Below, one piece after another: positions 7,635-15,222 of a DNA stretch of 64,000 bases; positions within the stretch are counted from its first letter, which is position 1; every line of letters starts with the position of its first letter. The translations under genes were made by a program, and so were the position numbers. A model generated the notes under the pieces. That model was not told the origin of the DNA, made no database searches, and saw only the letters and a program-made list of their open reading frames with translations. Origin of the DNA: Streptomyces sp. CG 926 (GTDB lineage: Bacteria; Actinomycetota; Actinomycetes; Streptomycetales; Streptomycetaceae); assembly GCF_003148825.1 (NCBI RefSeq), contig NZ_QGGZ01000011.1:248001-312000 (forward strand). The letters are read 5' to 3'.

Positions 7635-10600
7635 GTGACCGACCGTCTCATCGTTCGTGGCGCTCGCGAGCACAACCTGAAGAACGTCTCGCTCGACCTG
7701 CCCCGCGACTCACTCATCGTCTTCACCGGACTCTCCGGGTCGGGCAAGTCCTCCCTGGCCTTCGACACGATCTTCGCCGAGGGTCAGCGCCGCTACGTCG
7801 AGTCGCTCTCGTCGTACGCCCGCCAGTTCCTCGGGCAGATGGACAAGCCCGACGTCGACTTCATCGAGGGCCTCTCCCCGGCCGTCTCGATCGACCAGAA
7901 GTCGACCTCGCGCAACCCGCGCTCGACCGTGGGCACCATCACCGAGGTCTACGACTACCTCCGTCTCCTCTTCGCCCGTATCGGCAAGCCGCACTGCCCC
8001 GAGTGCCGCCGGCCGATCTCGCGCCAGTCGCCGCAGGCGATCGTCGACAAGGTGCTCGCGCTTCCCGAGGGCAGCCGCTTCCAGGTGCTCTCGCCGCTGG
8101 TGCGCGAGCGCAAGGGCGAGTTCGTCGACCTCTTCTCCGACCTGCAGACCAAGGGCTACAGCCGTGCGCGGGTGGACGGGGAGACCATCCAGCTGTCCGA
8201 GCCGCCCACGCTGAAGAAGCAGGAGAAGCACACCATCGAGGTGGTCATCGACCGCCTCACCGTCAAGGAGAGCGCCAAGCGCCGGCTCACCGACTCCGTG
8301 GAGACCGCCCTCGGCCTCTCCGGCGGCATGGTGATCCTGGACTTCGTCGACCTCGCCGAGGACGACCCCGAGCGTGAGCGGATGTATTCCGAGCACCTCT
8401 ACTGCCCGTACGACGACCTGTCCTTCGAGGAGCTGGAGCCGCGCTCCTTCTCCTTCAACTCCCCCTTCGGCGCCTGCCCCGAGTGCACGGGTATCGGTAC
8501 GCGCATGGAGGTGGACCCGGAGCTGATCATTCCGGACGAGGACAAGTCCCTGGACGAGGGCGCGGTCTCGCCGTGGTCGCTCGGTCACACCAAGGACTAC
8601 TTCCAGCGACTGATCGGCGCACTCGCCCAGGAGCTGGGCTTCCGTACCGACATCGCCTGGGCCGGGCTGCCGGCCCGCGCGAAGAAGGCCCTGCTGTACG
8701 GCCACAAGACGCAGATCGAGGTCCGCTACCGCAACCGGTACGGCCGGGAGCGGGCGTACACGACGGCCTTCGAGGGCGCCGTACCGTTCGTCAAGCGGCG
8801 GCACGCGGAGTCGGAGAGCGACGCCAGCCGCGAGCGCTTCGAGGGCTACATGCGCGAGGTGCCCTGCCCGACCTGTGAGGGCACCCGCCTCAAGCCGATC
8901 GTGCTCGCCGTGACGGTGATGGAGAAGTCCATCGCCGAGGTCGCCGCCATGTCGATCAGCGAGTGCGCGGACTTCCTGGGGCGGATGCGTCTCGACGCCC
9001 GCGACAAGAAGATCGCCGAGCGGGTCCTCAAGGAGGTCAACGAGCGGCTCCGCTTCCTCGTGGACGTCGGTCTCGACTACCTCTCGCTCAACCGGGCCGC
9101 CGGCACGCTGTCGGGCGGCGAGGCCCAGCGCATCCGGCTCGCCACCCAGATCGGCTCCGGCCTGGTCGGCGTGCTCTACGTGCTGGACGAGCCGTCCATC
9201 GGTCTGCACCAGCGCGACAACCACCGGCTGATCGAGACCCTGGTGCGGCTGCGGGACATGGGCAACACGCTCATCGTGGTCGAGCACGACGAGGACACCA
9301 TCAAGGTGGCCGACTGGGTCGTGGACATCGGTCCGGGCGCGGGCGAGCACGGCGGCAAGGTGGTCCACAGCGGCTCGCTGAAGGAGCTGCTGAAGAACAC
9401 CGAGTCGATGACCGGGCAGTACCTCTCGGGCAAGAAGTCCATCGAGATCCCGGACATCCGCCGGCCCGTGAACGGAGAGCGCAAGCTGACCGTCCACGGC
9501 GCCAAGGAGAACAACCTGCGGGACATCGACGTGTCCTTCCCGCTGGGTGTGCTGACGGCCGTGACCGGTGTCTCGGGCTCCGGCAAGTCCACGCTGGTCA
9601 ACGACATCCTCTACACGCACCTGGCGCGCGAGCTGAACGGCGCCCGCTCGGTGCCGGGCCGGCACACGCGGGTCGACGGCGACGACCTCGTCGACAAGGT
9701 CGTGCACGTCGACCAGTCGCCGATCGGCCGCACCCCGCGGTCCAACCCGGCCACGTACACGGGCGTCTTCGACCACGTCCGCAAGCTGTTCGCGGAGACG
9801 ATGGAGGCGAAGGTGCGCGGCTATCTGCCGGGCCGCTTCTCCTTCAACGTGAAGGGCGGCCGGTGCGAGAACTGCGCCGGTGACGGCACGATCAAGATCG
9901 AGATGAACTTCCTGCCGGACGTCTACGTCCCGTGCGAGGTCTGCCACGGCGACCGGTACAACCGGGAGACGCTGGAGGTCCACTACAAGGGCAAGTCCAT
10001 CGCCGAAGTCCTGAACATGCCGATCGAGGAGGCGCTGGGCTTCTTCGAGGCGGTCCCGACGATCTCGCGTCACCTCAAGACGCTCAACGAGGTCGGGCTG
10101 GGCTACGTCCGCCTCGGCCAGTCCGCGCCGACCCTGTCGGGTGGTGAGGCGCAGCGCGTGAAGCTGGCCTCGGAGCTCCAGAAGCGGTCGACGGGCCGGA
10201 CGGTCTACGTGCTGGACGAGCCGACCACCGGTCTGCACTTCGAGGACATCTCGAAGCTGATCAAGGTGCTCTCCGGGCTGGTGGACAAGGGGAACTCGGT
10301 GATCGTCATCGAGCACAACCTGGACGTCATCAAGACCGCCGACTGGGTCATCGACATGGGCCCGGAGGGCGGCTACGGCGGCGGTCTGGTGGTGGCCGAA
10401 GGCACGCCGGAGGCGGTCGCCTCGGTGGGCGCCAGCCACACGGGCAAGTTCCTGCGGGACATCCTCGGCGCGGACCGGGTCTCCGACGCGGGCGCGTCCC
10501 CGGTGCGGGCCGCGGCGAAGAAGGCTCCGGCCAAGAAGGCCCCTGCGAAGAACGCTGCCGTGAAGCAGGCTCCCGCGAAGAAGGCCGTGGCCACCAAGGC

Positions 10601-10661
10601 CGCCGCCGCGAAGAAGGCGGCCCCGGCGAAGAAGGCGACGTCCCGGGCACCCAAGGCGTAG
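7635..10661 (+). CDS. uvrA: UvrABC system protein A, with Lys/Ala-rich C-terminal tail
   Basis: The damage-sensing ATPase of nucleotide-excision repair, 1008 residues. Two ABC modules are complete: Walker A GLSGSGKSSLAF near residue 35 and GVSGSGKSTLVND in the second half, each with LSGGEAQR and a DEP Walker B. Zinc-finger cysteine pairs are visible (CPECRR; CPTCEG; CENCAGDG...CEVCHGD). After the family's usual end, about 50 extra residues are built from KKAPAKKAP-type repeats, like the tail of actinobacterial histone-like proteins. GTG 7635 is chosen because it opens the conserved TDRLIVRGAREHNLKNV and follows AAAGGTGCGG; the frame stays open upstream without conservation. Confidence 0.97.
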   Translation: MTDRLIVRGAREHNLKNVSLDLPRDSLIVFTGLSGSGKSSLAFDTIFAEGQRRYVESLSSYARQFLGQMDKPDVDFIEGLSPAVSIDQKSTSRNPRSTVGTITEVYDYLRLLFARIGKPHCPECRRPISRQSPQAIVDKVLALPEGSRFQVLSPLVRERKGEFVDLFSDLQTKGYSRARVDGETIQLSEPPTLKKQEKHTIEVVIDRLTVKESAKRRLTDSVETALGLSGGMVILDFVDLAEDDPERERMYSEHLYCPYDDLSFEELEPRSFSFNSPFGACPECTGIGTRMEVDPELIIPDEDKSLDEGAVSPWSLGHTKDYFQRLIGALAQELGFRTDIAWAGLPARAKKALLYGHKTQIEVRYRNRYGRERAYTTAFEGAVPFVKRRHAESESDASRERFEGYMREVPCPTCEGTRLKPIVLAVTVMEKSIAEVAAMSISECADFLGRMRLDARDKKIAERVLKEVNERLRFLVDVGLDYLSLNRAAGTLSGGEAQRIRLATQIGSGLVGVLYVLDEPSIGLHQRDNHRLIETLVRLRDMGNTLIVVEHDEDTIKVADWVVDIGPGAGEHGGKVVHSGSLKELLKNTESMTGQYLSGKKSIEIPDIRRPVNGERKLTVHGAKENNLRDIDVSFPLGVLTAVTGVSGSGKSTLVNDILYTHLARELNGARSVPGRHTRVDGDDLVDKVVHVDQSPIGRTPRSNPATYTGVFDHVRKLFAETMEAKVRGYLPGRFSFNVKGGRCENCAGDGTIKIEMNFLPDVYVPCEVCHGDRYNRETLEVHYKGKSIAEVLNMPIEEALGFFEAVPTISRHLKTLNEVGLGYVRLGQSAPTLSGGEAQRVKLASELQKRSTGRTVYVLDEPTTGLHFEDISKLIKVLSGLVDKGNSVIVIEHNLDVIKTADWVIDMGPEGGYGGGLVVAEGTPEAVASVGASHTGKFLRDILGADRVSDAGASPVRAAAKKAPAKKAPAKNAAVKQAPAKKAVATKAAAAKKAAPAKKATSRAPKA

Positions 10662-10704
10662 CCGCCGCGCGGCGTTCGCTCGGGTTCGCGTACGACGGAA
10701 GGGA

Positions 10705-10737
10705 CGGAAGGGTCCGGCCCATGGCCGGGCCCTTCCG
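10705..10737 (+). terminator. uvrA terminator hairpin (form 1)
   Basis: CGGAAGGGTCCGGCC pairs with GGCCGGGCCCTTCCG (15 bp, one G-U) around a CAT loop, 44 bp after the uvrA stop. Its right arm is also the left arm of a second hairpin (10729-10770), so only one can form at a time. Confidence 0.7.
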
Positions 10738-10770
10738 CGTCCTCGTCCTTGCGGACGGACGCGGAAGGGC
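10729..10770 (+). terminator. alternative hairpin overlapping the uvrA terminator (form 2)
   Basis: GCCCTTCCGCGTCC (10729-10742) pairs perfectly with GGACGCGGAAGGGC (10757-10770). The loop contains a further GTCC/GGAC stem (10745-10748/10753-10756). Bases 10729-10737 are shared with the first hairpin, so the two structures exclude each other. Confidence 0.55.
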
Positions 10771-10883
10771 GGCCCTGCTTCCAGCGGGCCTTCTTCCTGC
10801 ACTTCTCCGGGGCCCATGTGGTCCAGCCCGTCGAGGAGTTCGCCCCGGCCATGGCGCGTACCGTCTGGGCGGCGCTGCGCTGA
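10764..10883 (+). pseudogene. possible C-terminal coding remnant
   Basis: An open frame without a start reads EGRPCFQRAFFLHFSG, then AHVVQPVEEFAPAMARTVWAALR and TGA at 10881-10883. The composition (hydrophobic core, charged ends, typical third-position GC) looks like the end of a real protein rather than a random frame, but nothing upstream supplies an N-terminus because two hairpins sit there. I do not recognise the family. It could be a decayed gene or chance. Confidence 0.25.
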
Positions 10884-10921
10884 TCGGAGCGCCGCCCAGC
10901 CGTCACCGTTGCGTCCAGCCG

Positions 10922-11797
10922 TCAGAGCTCCGCCGCGTACGGCGGCTCCGCTCCCGCCCGGGTGCAGGTCAGGGCCGCCGCGTGGGCGGCGTGGGCCAAG
11001 ACCTCCGGCCAGTCGACCGGACCGCCCGGCGCGCCGACGAGCCGGTGCAGCAGGGCGGCGTTGACGGTGTCGCCCGCGCCGATCGTGTCCACCACCGCCA
11101 CCGGACGGGCCACCGCCGAGTGCTCCCCACCTTCGCGGGTCCGGACCGTCAGGCCCGCCGCGCCCCGGGTCAGCACCACCGCCGACGGCCCGGCGGCCAG
11201 CCAGTCCTCGACCCGGCCACCCAGCCAGGCCGCGTCCTCCTCCGACAGCTTCAGCACGCTCGTGTGCGGCAGCAGCCGCTCCAGGAAGCGCGCACGGTAG
11301 GCCGCCGGGTCGGCGATCAACGCGGGCCGGATGTTGGGGTCCAGCAGGGTCAGCACCCCGCGCCGGGACTCCCGGCGCAGCAAGGCCTCGTACGCGCTCG
11401 CGCCCGGTTCCAGGACCAGCGAGCACGTACCGAGCGCGAGGGCCCGTACCCCGTCGGGGAGGGTCGGCGGCAGCGTGAACAGGCGGTCCGCCGTGCCCTC
11501 GACGTAGAAGCCGTACGAGGCCGACCCGTCCGGGGCCAGCGAGGGCACGGCGAGCGTGGTCGGCTCCGGCCCGCGCTGGACCAGTGACAGGTCCACCCCG
11601 GCGGCCCGCAGCCCGGCCAGCAGACTCTCGCCGAAGCCGTCCGAGGAGACCCGGGAGCAGAACGCCACCTCGGCGCCGAGCCGCCCGAGCGCGAGCGCGG
11701 TGTTGTACGGTCCGCCGCCCGGCCGGGGCAGCAGCGCCCCCGCCGGCTGCGCGACGGGCACCAGGTCGATGAGGGCTTCTCCGCCGACGACGATCAC
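10922..11797 (-). CDS. PfkB-family carbohydrate kinase
   Basis: A 291-residue ribokinase-fold sugar kinase. The N-terminal signature GGEALIDLVP and GGGPYNTALALGRLG (substrate and di-Gly hinge) and the C-terminal DTIGAGDTVNAALL (anion hole and catalytic Asp) are intact. Fructokinase is the likeliest activity, but PfkB substrates are hard to tell apart. The start codon is GTG 11797, with TAGCTT 7 nt upstream (11805-11810), which fits a leaderless transcript. It is divergent from the Rieske lipoprotein gene and alone on its strand. Confidence 0.87.
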   Translation of the reverse strand: MIVVGGEALIDLVPVAQPAGALLPRPGGGPYNTALALGRLGAEVAFCSRVSSDGFGESLLAGLRAAGVDLSLVQRGPEPTTLAVPSLAPDGSASYGFYVEGTADRLFTLPPTLPDGVRALALGTCSLVLEPGASAYEALLRRESRRGVLTLLDPNIRPALIADPAAYRARFLERLLPHTSVLKLSEEDAAWLGGRVEDWLAAGPSAVVLTRGAAGLTVRTREGGEHSAVARPVAVVDTIGAGDTVNAALLHRLVGAPGGPVDWPEVLAHAAHAAALTCTRAGAEPPYAAEL

Positions 11798-11930
11798 GCG
11801 GGGGAAGCTACCTCATGGGGCGGGGGTATCGTCGGGTGGGCCGGAGCCCCGGCCGGGTTCCGGCCCGCGCCCCGATCCCGCGCCCCTTTCCCAGGTGCCC
11901 GCACCTCGTCCCGTAGCCCAGGAGAACCGC

Positions 11931-12362
11931 ATGCCCGCGCCCCAGTCGCCCGCCCGCCGTACCGTCCTCAGGGGCGCCGCCGCGCTCGCCGGGGCCGCGG
12001 GCGCCGGAGCGACCCTCGCGGCGTGCTCCACCGAGACCGACAGCGGAGGCCACACCCCCGCCACCCCCGGCGCGCCGGTGGACCTCGGCGCCGCGGCCGA
12101 CGTCCCGGTGGGCGGCGCGAAGCTGTACCGGGAGAGCAAGCTGATCGTCAGCTGCCCGGCGGCGGGCGAGTACAAGGCCTTCAGCGCGCAGTGCACGCAC
12201 GCCGGCTGTGTCCTGGACAAGATCGTCGAGGGTGAGGGGAACTGCCCCTGCCACGGCAGCCGCTTCGACGTGAAGACCGGCAAGGTCCTGCGCGGTCCGG
12301 CCGCAGCCCCGCTGCCCGCGGTCCCGGTCCGGGCCGAGAACGGCAAGCTCGTCGCGGGCTGA
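11931..12362 (+). CDS. exported Rieske [2Fe-2S] protein (Tat/lipoprotein)
   Basis: A 143-residue small Rieske protein. The N-terminus has a twin arginine (ARRTVLRGAAALAGAAG) and a lipobox-like LAAC, pointing to Tat export and lipid anchoring. The cluster motifs are CTHAGC and CPCHGS, giving two Cys and two His ligands, with disulfide Cys in both boxes as in bc-type Rieske proteins. The partner is unknown; no quinone oxidase subunit is adjacent. ATG 11931 is chosen over upstream in-frame codons because it follows AGGAGAACCGC and opens the signal peptide. Confidence 0.9.
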   Translation: MPAPQSPARRTVLRGAAALAGAAGAGATLAACSTETDSGGHTPATPGAPVDLGAAADVPVGGAKLYRESKLIVSCPAAGEYKAFSAQCTHAGCVLDKIVEGEGNCPCHGSRFDVKTGKVLRGPAAAPLPAVPVRAENGKLVAG

Positions 12363-12425
12363 CCTGGCCGGCCTGGCCGACCCGGCTGGGCCGACGGCTG
12401 CCGGTGGCGCGCCCGGACGTCCGGA

Positions 12426-13358
12426 TCAGTCCCAGTCCCAGGCGATCCCGAGGATTCCGCGCCGCACCGACTGCTCCACCAGGTGCACCGCCCGGTGCCG
12501 GCCGCTGGGCGTCAGGTCCACCAGGCCGGTGCGCGGGGCCTCGGGGCCGCTCCGGGCGAAGCGCCGGCAGCGCACCGGCAGGGCCGCCTCGTCGAAGCTG
12601 ACCTGGAGCATGTACTGGCCGCCGGCGTAGCTGAACCCGCGCACGTACTCGCCGCTGCGGGCTCCGGTGCCGTCCTCGACCCCGTAGCCGAAGACATGCG
12701 TGTCCCCGCGCCGCAGCCGCGCGTCGAAGAGCAGTTCCGCGACCACCACCCCGGACTCCGGGTGGCACCGCACCCGGCCCGTGCGGCAGTTCTCGTACGC
12801 CGTCACGCGCATCCGGGACACGTCGCAGCCGGGGTCGCCGTGGTGGACGGCGAGGTAGCGGTCGACACCGTCGCGGTGCGCCCGGACGATCTGCTGGGAC
12901 TCGCGGACCCGCAGCTCGCCCGCCGGTCCTATGCGGACTCGCTCGTGGTGGCCGACCGAGTGCAGCCCGCCGTCCGGCGGGAGGTCCATCCCGTCCAGCA
13001 ACCGCTCCACCGTCCCACCCATGCTGAACAGCGCCCGGTAGGAGCGGGTGGGCGGGCGCGCCGACCCGGGGCCGGGATCCTCGGCGGCCAGCAGGCGCAG
13101 GAGGGCGCCGTCGGGCAGTTCCAGGATCCGCTCCAGGGCGGTGACCGCCCGCAGCGACTCCGGGTGACGCGGCCGCCGGGCGCCCTGCTGCCAGTAACTG
13201 AGGCTGGTGACACCCAGCTTGATGCCCTGCCCGGCGAGTCGGTGCTGCACCCGGTGCAGGGGCAGTCCGCGCGCGGCGAGGGCGGCGCGCAGTGCGAGGT
13301 GGAAGGGGCCGCCGCGCAGCAGCCGGCCGAGTTCCGTCGTGTCCTCGGTCGGTCGCAC
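12426..13358 (-). CDS. HTH (XRE-like) regulator with C-terminal sensor-like domain
   Basis: A 310-residue protein. The N-terminal third reads as a helix-turn-helix of the XRE type (HRLAGQGIKLGVTSLSYWQQGARRP, then RAVTALERILELPDGALLRLL). The remaining 200 residues form an unrecognised beta-rich domain with conserved-looking Cys/His (DRYLAVHHGDPGCD, YENCRTGRVRCHP). GTG 13358 is chosen because GAAGGAG sits 6 nt upstream; an in-frame start further up would put the CGTTCACA repeat inside the gene. It is divergent from a secreted papain-like protease and is the obvious candidate to control it. Confidence 0.72.
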   Translation of the reverse strand: MRPTEDTTELGRLLRGGPFHLALRAALAARGLPLHRVQHRLAGQGIKLGVTSLSYWQQGARRPRHPESLRAVTALERILELPDGALLRLLAAEDPGPGSARPPTRSYRALFSMGGTVERLLDGMDLPPDGGLHSVGHHERVRIGPAGELRVRESQQIVRAHRDGVDRYLAVHHGDPGCDVSRMRVTAYENCRTGRVRCHPESGVVVAELLFDARLRRGDTHVFGYGVEDGTGARSGEYVRGFSYAGGQYMLQVSFDEAALPVRCRRFARSGPEAPRTGLVDLTPSGRHRAVHLVEQSVRRGILGIAWDWD

Positions 13359-13375
13359 GGCGACTCCTTCGTGAA

Positions 13376-13470
13376 CGTTCACACGGGCCGGCGCGGGGGA
13401 TCGCGGCGGGGGCTCCGGGAGACCAGGTGACACGGCAGCAACCGTTCACACCGCAGCCCCACCGTTCACA
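13376..13470. promoter_or_regulatory. three CGTTCACA repeats between regulator and protease
   Basis: The octamer CGTTCACA occurs at 13376-13383, 13443-13450 and 13463-13470. The last two lie within identical ACCGTTCACA decamers exactly 20 bp apart (about two helical turns). The first is part of the palindrome GTGAACGTTCAC just before the regulator start. This spacing suits an autoregulatory operator serving both divergent genes. Confidence 0.45.
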
Positions 13471-13585
13471 CAGCAATGTCACCGCGTATTGAAGCGTGTT
13501 GACCTGATCGCGACAACTGCCTGATGCTCCTGGACAGCGTCCGGACGCGCTCCTCCACCCCCACACCCCACATGGGAGGAACGCG

Positions 13586-14197
13586 ATGCGCAAGCGAAAC
13601 CGGCGGCATTCCCCAGCTGCCGCCTGCCTCACCGCAGTGCTCACCGCTCTGCTGTTCACCCTGCCCCTCGGCGTCGGCACCGCCGCCGCCGCCGAGGTCG
13701 GCACCGACTCCGCCCTCGCCACCAAGCGCCTGAACATCACCATGCAGGCACAGCAGAAGACCAACTGGTGCTGGGCCGCCGGCGGCAACACCATCGCCAC
13801 CTGGTTCGGCCGGAACTACAGCCAGAACCAGTTCTGCAACGCCGCCTTCAACCGCGGCCAGGGCAGCGAATGCCCCAACAACCAGGCCACCCTCGGCAAC
13901 GTCCAGACCGGGCTGCGCTGGGCGGGCGTCAACCCCGGCTCGTACGTCAGCGGCTGGCTCCAGTACTCCACCGTCCAGACCGAGATCAACGCCGACCGGC
14001 CCGTCGAGACCCGCATCCAGTGGTCGAACGGCGGTGGCCACATGCACGTCCTCTACGGCTACGACACCGCGAACAACTGGGTCTACTGGGGCGACCCCTG
14101 GCCCTCCAGCGACCGATACAACTGGGCCTCCCACGCCTGGTACGTCAACAACAACACCTTCTCCTGGACCCACTCCCTCTACCGGATCGGGGCGTGA
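13586..14197 (+). CDS. secreted papain-like cysteine protease
   Basis: A 203-residue exported protein. After a signal peptide (RKRNRRHSP, a hydrophobic core and an AAAA cleavage region) the mature part has the papain-like pattern QQKTNWCWAAGGNTIATWFG (catalytic Cys62) and GGGHMHVLYGYD (His152), followed by VYWGDPW, which could supply the third residue. This matches papain-like cysteine protease families seen in secreted bacterial effectors. Two further cysteines (FCNAAF, SECPNN) could form a disulfide. ATG 13586 has GGGAGGAACG upstream. The following gene is translationally coupled. Confidence 0.85.
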   Translation: MRKRNRRHSPAAACLTAVLTALLFTLPLGVGTAAAAEVGTDSALATKRLNITMQAQQKTNWCWAAGGNTIATWFGRNYSQNQFCNAAFNRGQGSECPNNQATLGNVQTGLRWAGVNPGSYVSGWLQYSTVQTEINADRPVETRIQWSNGGGHMHVLYGYDTANNWVYWGDPWPSSDRYNWASHAWYVNNNTFSWTHSLYRIGA

Positions 14198-14202
14198 CCG
14201 CC

Positions 14203-14997
14203 ATGACCCTGCGCGCTTCGGCCGCCGCGGCCGTCCTCGCCGCCACCGCCCTCCTCGGCCTCGCCCCGCAGGCCGCCGCGGCTCCCGGGGGCGGCCCGGT
14301 GCCGCAGCCCCAGGCCGTGACCGCCGAGAACAAGGCCGCCGCCGCGCAGGCGGCCACCGCCCCCGACACCCTGGCCACCCTCTCCCGCTTCTTCGCCCGG
14401 GAGGGCAAGGTCTCCCTCACGGCCGCGCAGCCCCGGATCGAGGGTGAGGCGATACCGGTCAACCACCTCTCCCCGGAGTTCGTCGCGGGCAGAGCGGGCG
14501 CAAGCGTCGCCCGACTGGAATTCCTCGCCAGCCGGGCCGTCTCCTCCGACGGACAGCAGGCCGCGCTGTGGACCGCCCGGACGGAGGCCGGCTGGGCGGT
14601 CGTCAACATCGCCACCGGCGACGACGAATTCCGCTACGCGCGGCTGGGCGCGGCGAAGCTGCCGGGTGGGACGGTGTTCCGGGAGCCGCAGATCGACGCC
14701 TGGTACGTGGCCGGGGGCAGCCGAGTGCTTCCGCTGGACGAGGACGCGGTGCGGGTGGTGGGCGCGGGCGGGACGACGCTCGGCGCCTATCGCGCGCGGG
14801 TCGCCTCGGCGTACGGGGACAAGCTCCCCGGGTCCCCGTACGCCGAGCGTGGCGCGGCCGGTGGCTACGCGGAGGGCTCCGCGGGTGCCGGGGCCCCGGT
14901 CGCGGCGGCGGTGGCCGGTGGCGCCGGGGCGCTCGCGCTGGGCGGGGGCGGTGTGCTGCTCGCCCTGCGGCGGCGGCGGACCGTGGCCGCGGGGTAG
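14203..14997 (+). CDS. exported, membrane-anchored partner of the papain-like protease
   Basis: A 264-residue uncharacterised protein. It has an N-terminal signal peptide (TLRASAAAAVLAATALLG), an extracellular domain rich in W/Y and acidic residues, and a C-terminal Gly/Ala-rich transmembrane helix followed by LRRRR, so it is probably surface-anchored. The preceding stop (14195-14197) overlaps an in-frame GTG at 14194; ATG 14203 gives the better signal peptide. The tight coupling suggests a functional pair, perhaps substrate, inhibitor or anchor of the protease. I do not recognise a domain. Confidence 0.7.
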   Translation: MTLRASAAAAVLAATALLGLAPQAAAAPGGGPVPQPQAVTAENKAAAAQAATAPDTLATLSRFFAREGKVSLTAAQPRIEGEAIPVNHLSPEFVAGRAGASVARLEFLASRAVSSDGQQAALWTARTEAGWAVVNIATGDDEFRYARLGAAKLPGGTVFREPQIDAWYVAGGSRVLPLDEDAVRVVGAGGTTLGAYRARVASAYGDKLPGSPYAERGAAGGYAEGSAGAGAPVAAAVAGGAGALALGGGGVLLALRRRRTVAAG

Positions 14998-15007
14998 CCG
15001 CTGCACC

Positions 15008-15049
15008 GCCCGCAGGGTCCGGCTCCCGCCGAGGCCGGGCCCTGCGGGC
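15008..15049 (+). terminator. terminator of the protease operon
   Basis: GCCCGCAGGGTCCGGC pairs with GCCGGGCCCTGCGGGC (16 bp, one G-U) around a 10-nt loop, starting 10 bp after the stop. Confidence 0.75.
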
Positions 15050-15080
15050 GGCTCTCCCCGCCCCGCCCTTTCGCCGTTTC

Positions 15081-15144
15081 CCGGGCTCAGCCCGGACCCG
15101 CGCCTCAAACGCCGGCGAGGCTGAAAGAGCGGGGCTGAGCCCGG
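15081..15144. repeat. dispersed palindromic repeat, copy 1
   Basis: The 13-bp inverted repeat CCGGGCTCAGCCC / GGGCTGAGCCCGG encloses the core CCTCAAACGCCGGCGAGG followed by CTGA (15103-15124). The same roughly 35-nt stretch recurs in reverse complement at 30363-30400. I recognise this core as a frequent intergenic element in Streptomyces chromosomes. Confidence 0.65.
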
Positions 15145-15222
15145 TGCCCCGGCGCGCGGATTCCGGATGCCGGCCCGGAGGGCTACGGCCTGTTGTCGGT
15201 GCGCGCAAGTAGGGTGGTCGGC

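Noticed and set aside
7710..11426. A 1238-residue minus-strand frame across uvrA
   Set aside because: Mirror frame of uvrA with His/Asp/Val-Gly-biased composition; uvrA is certain on plus.
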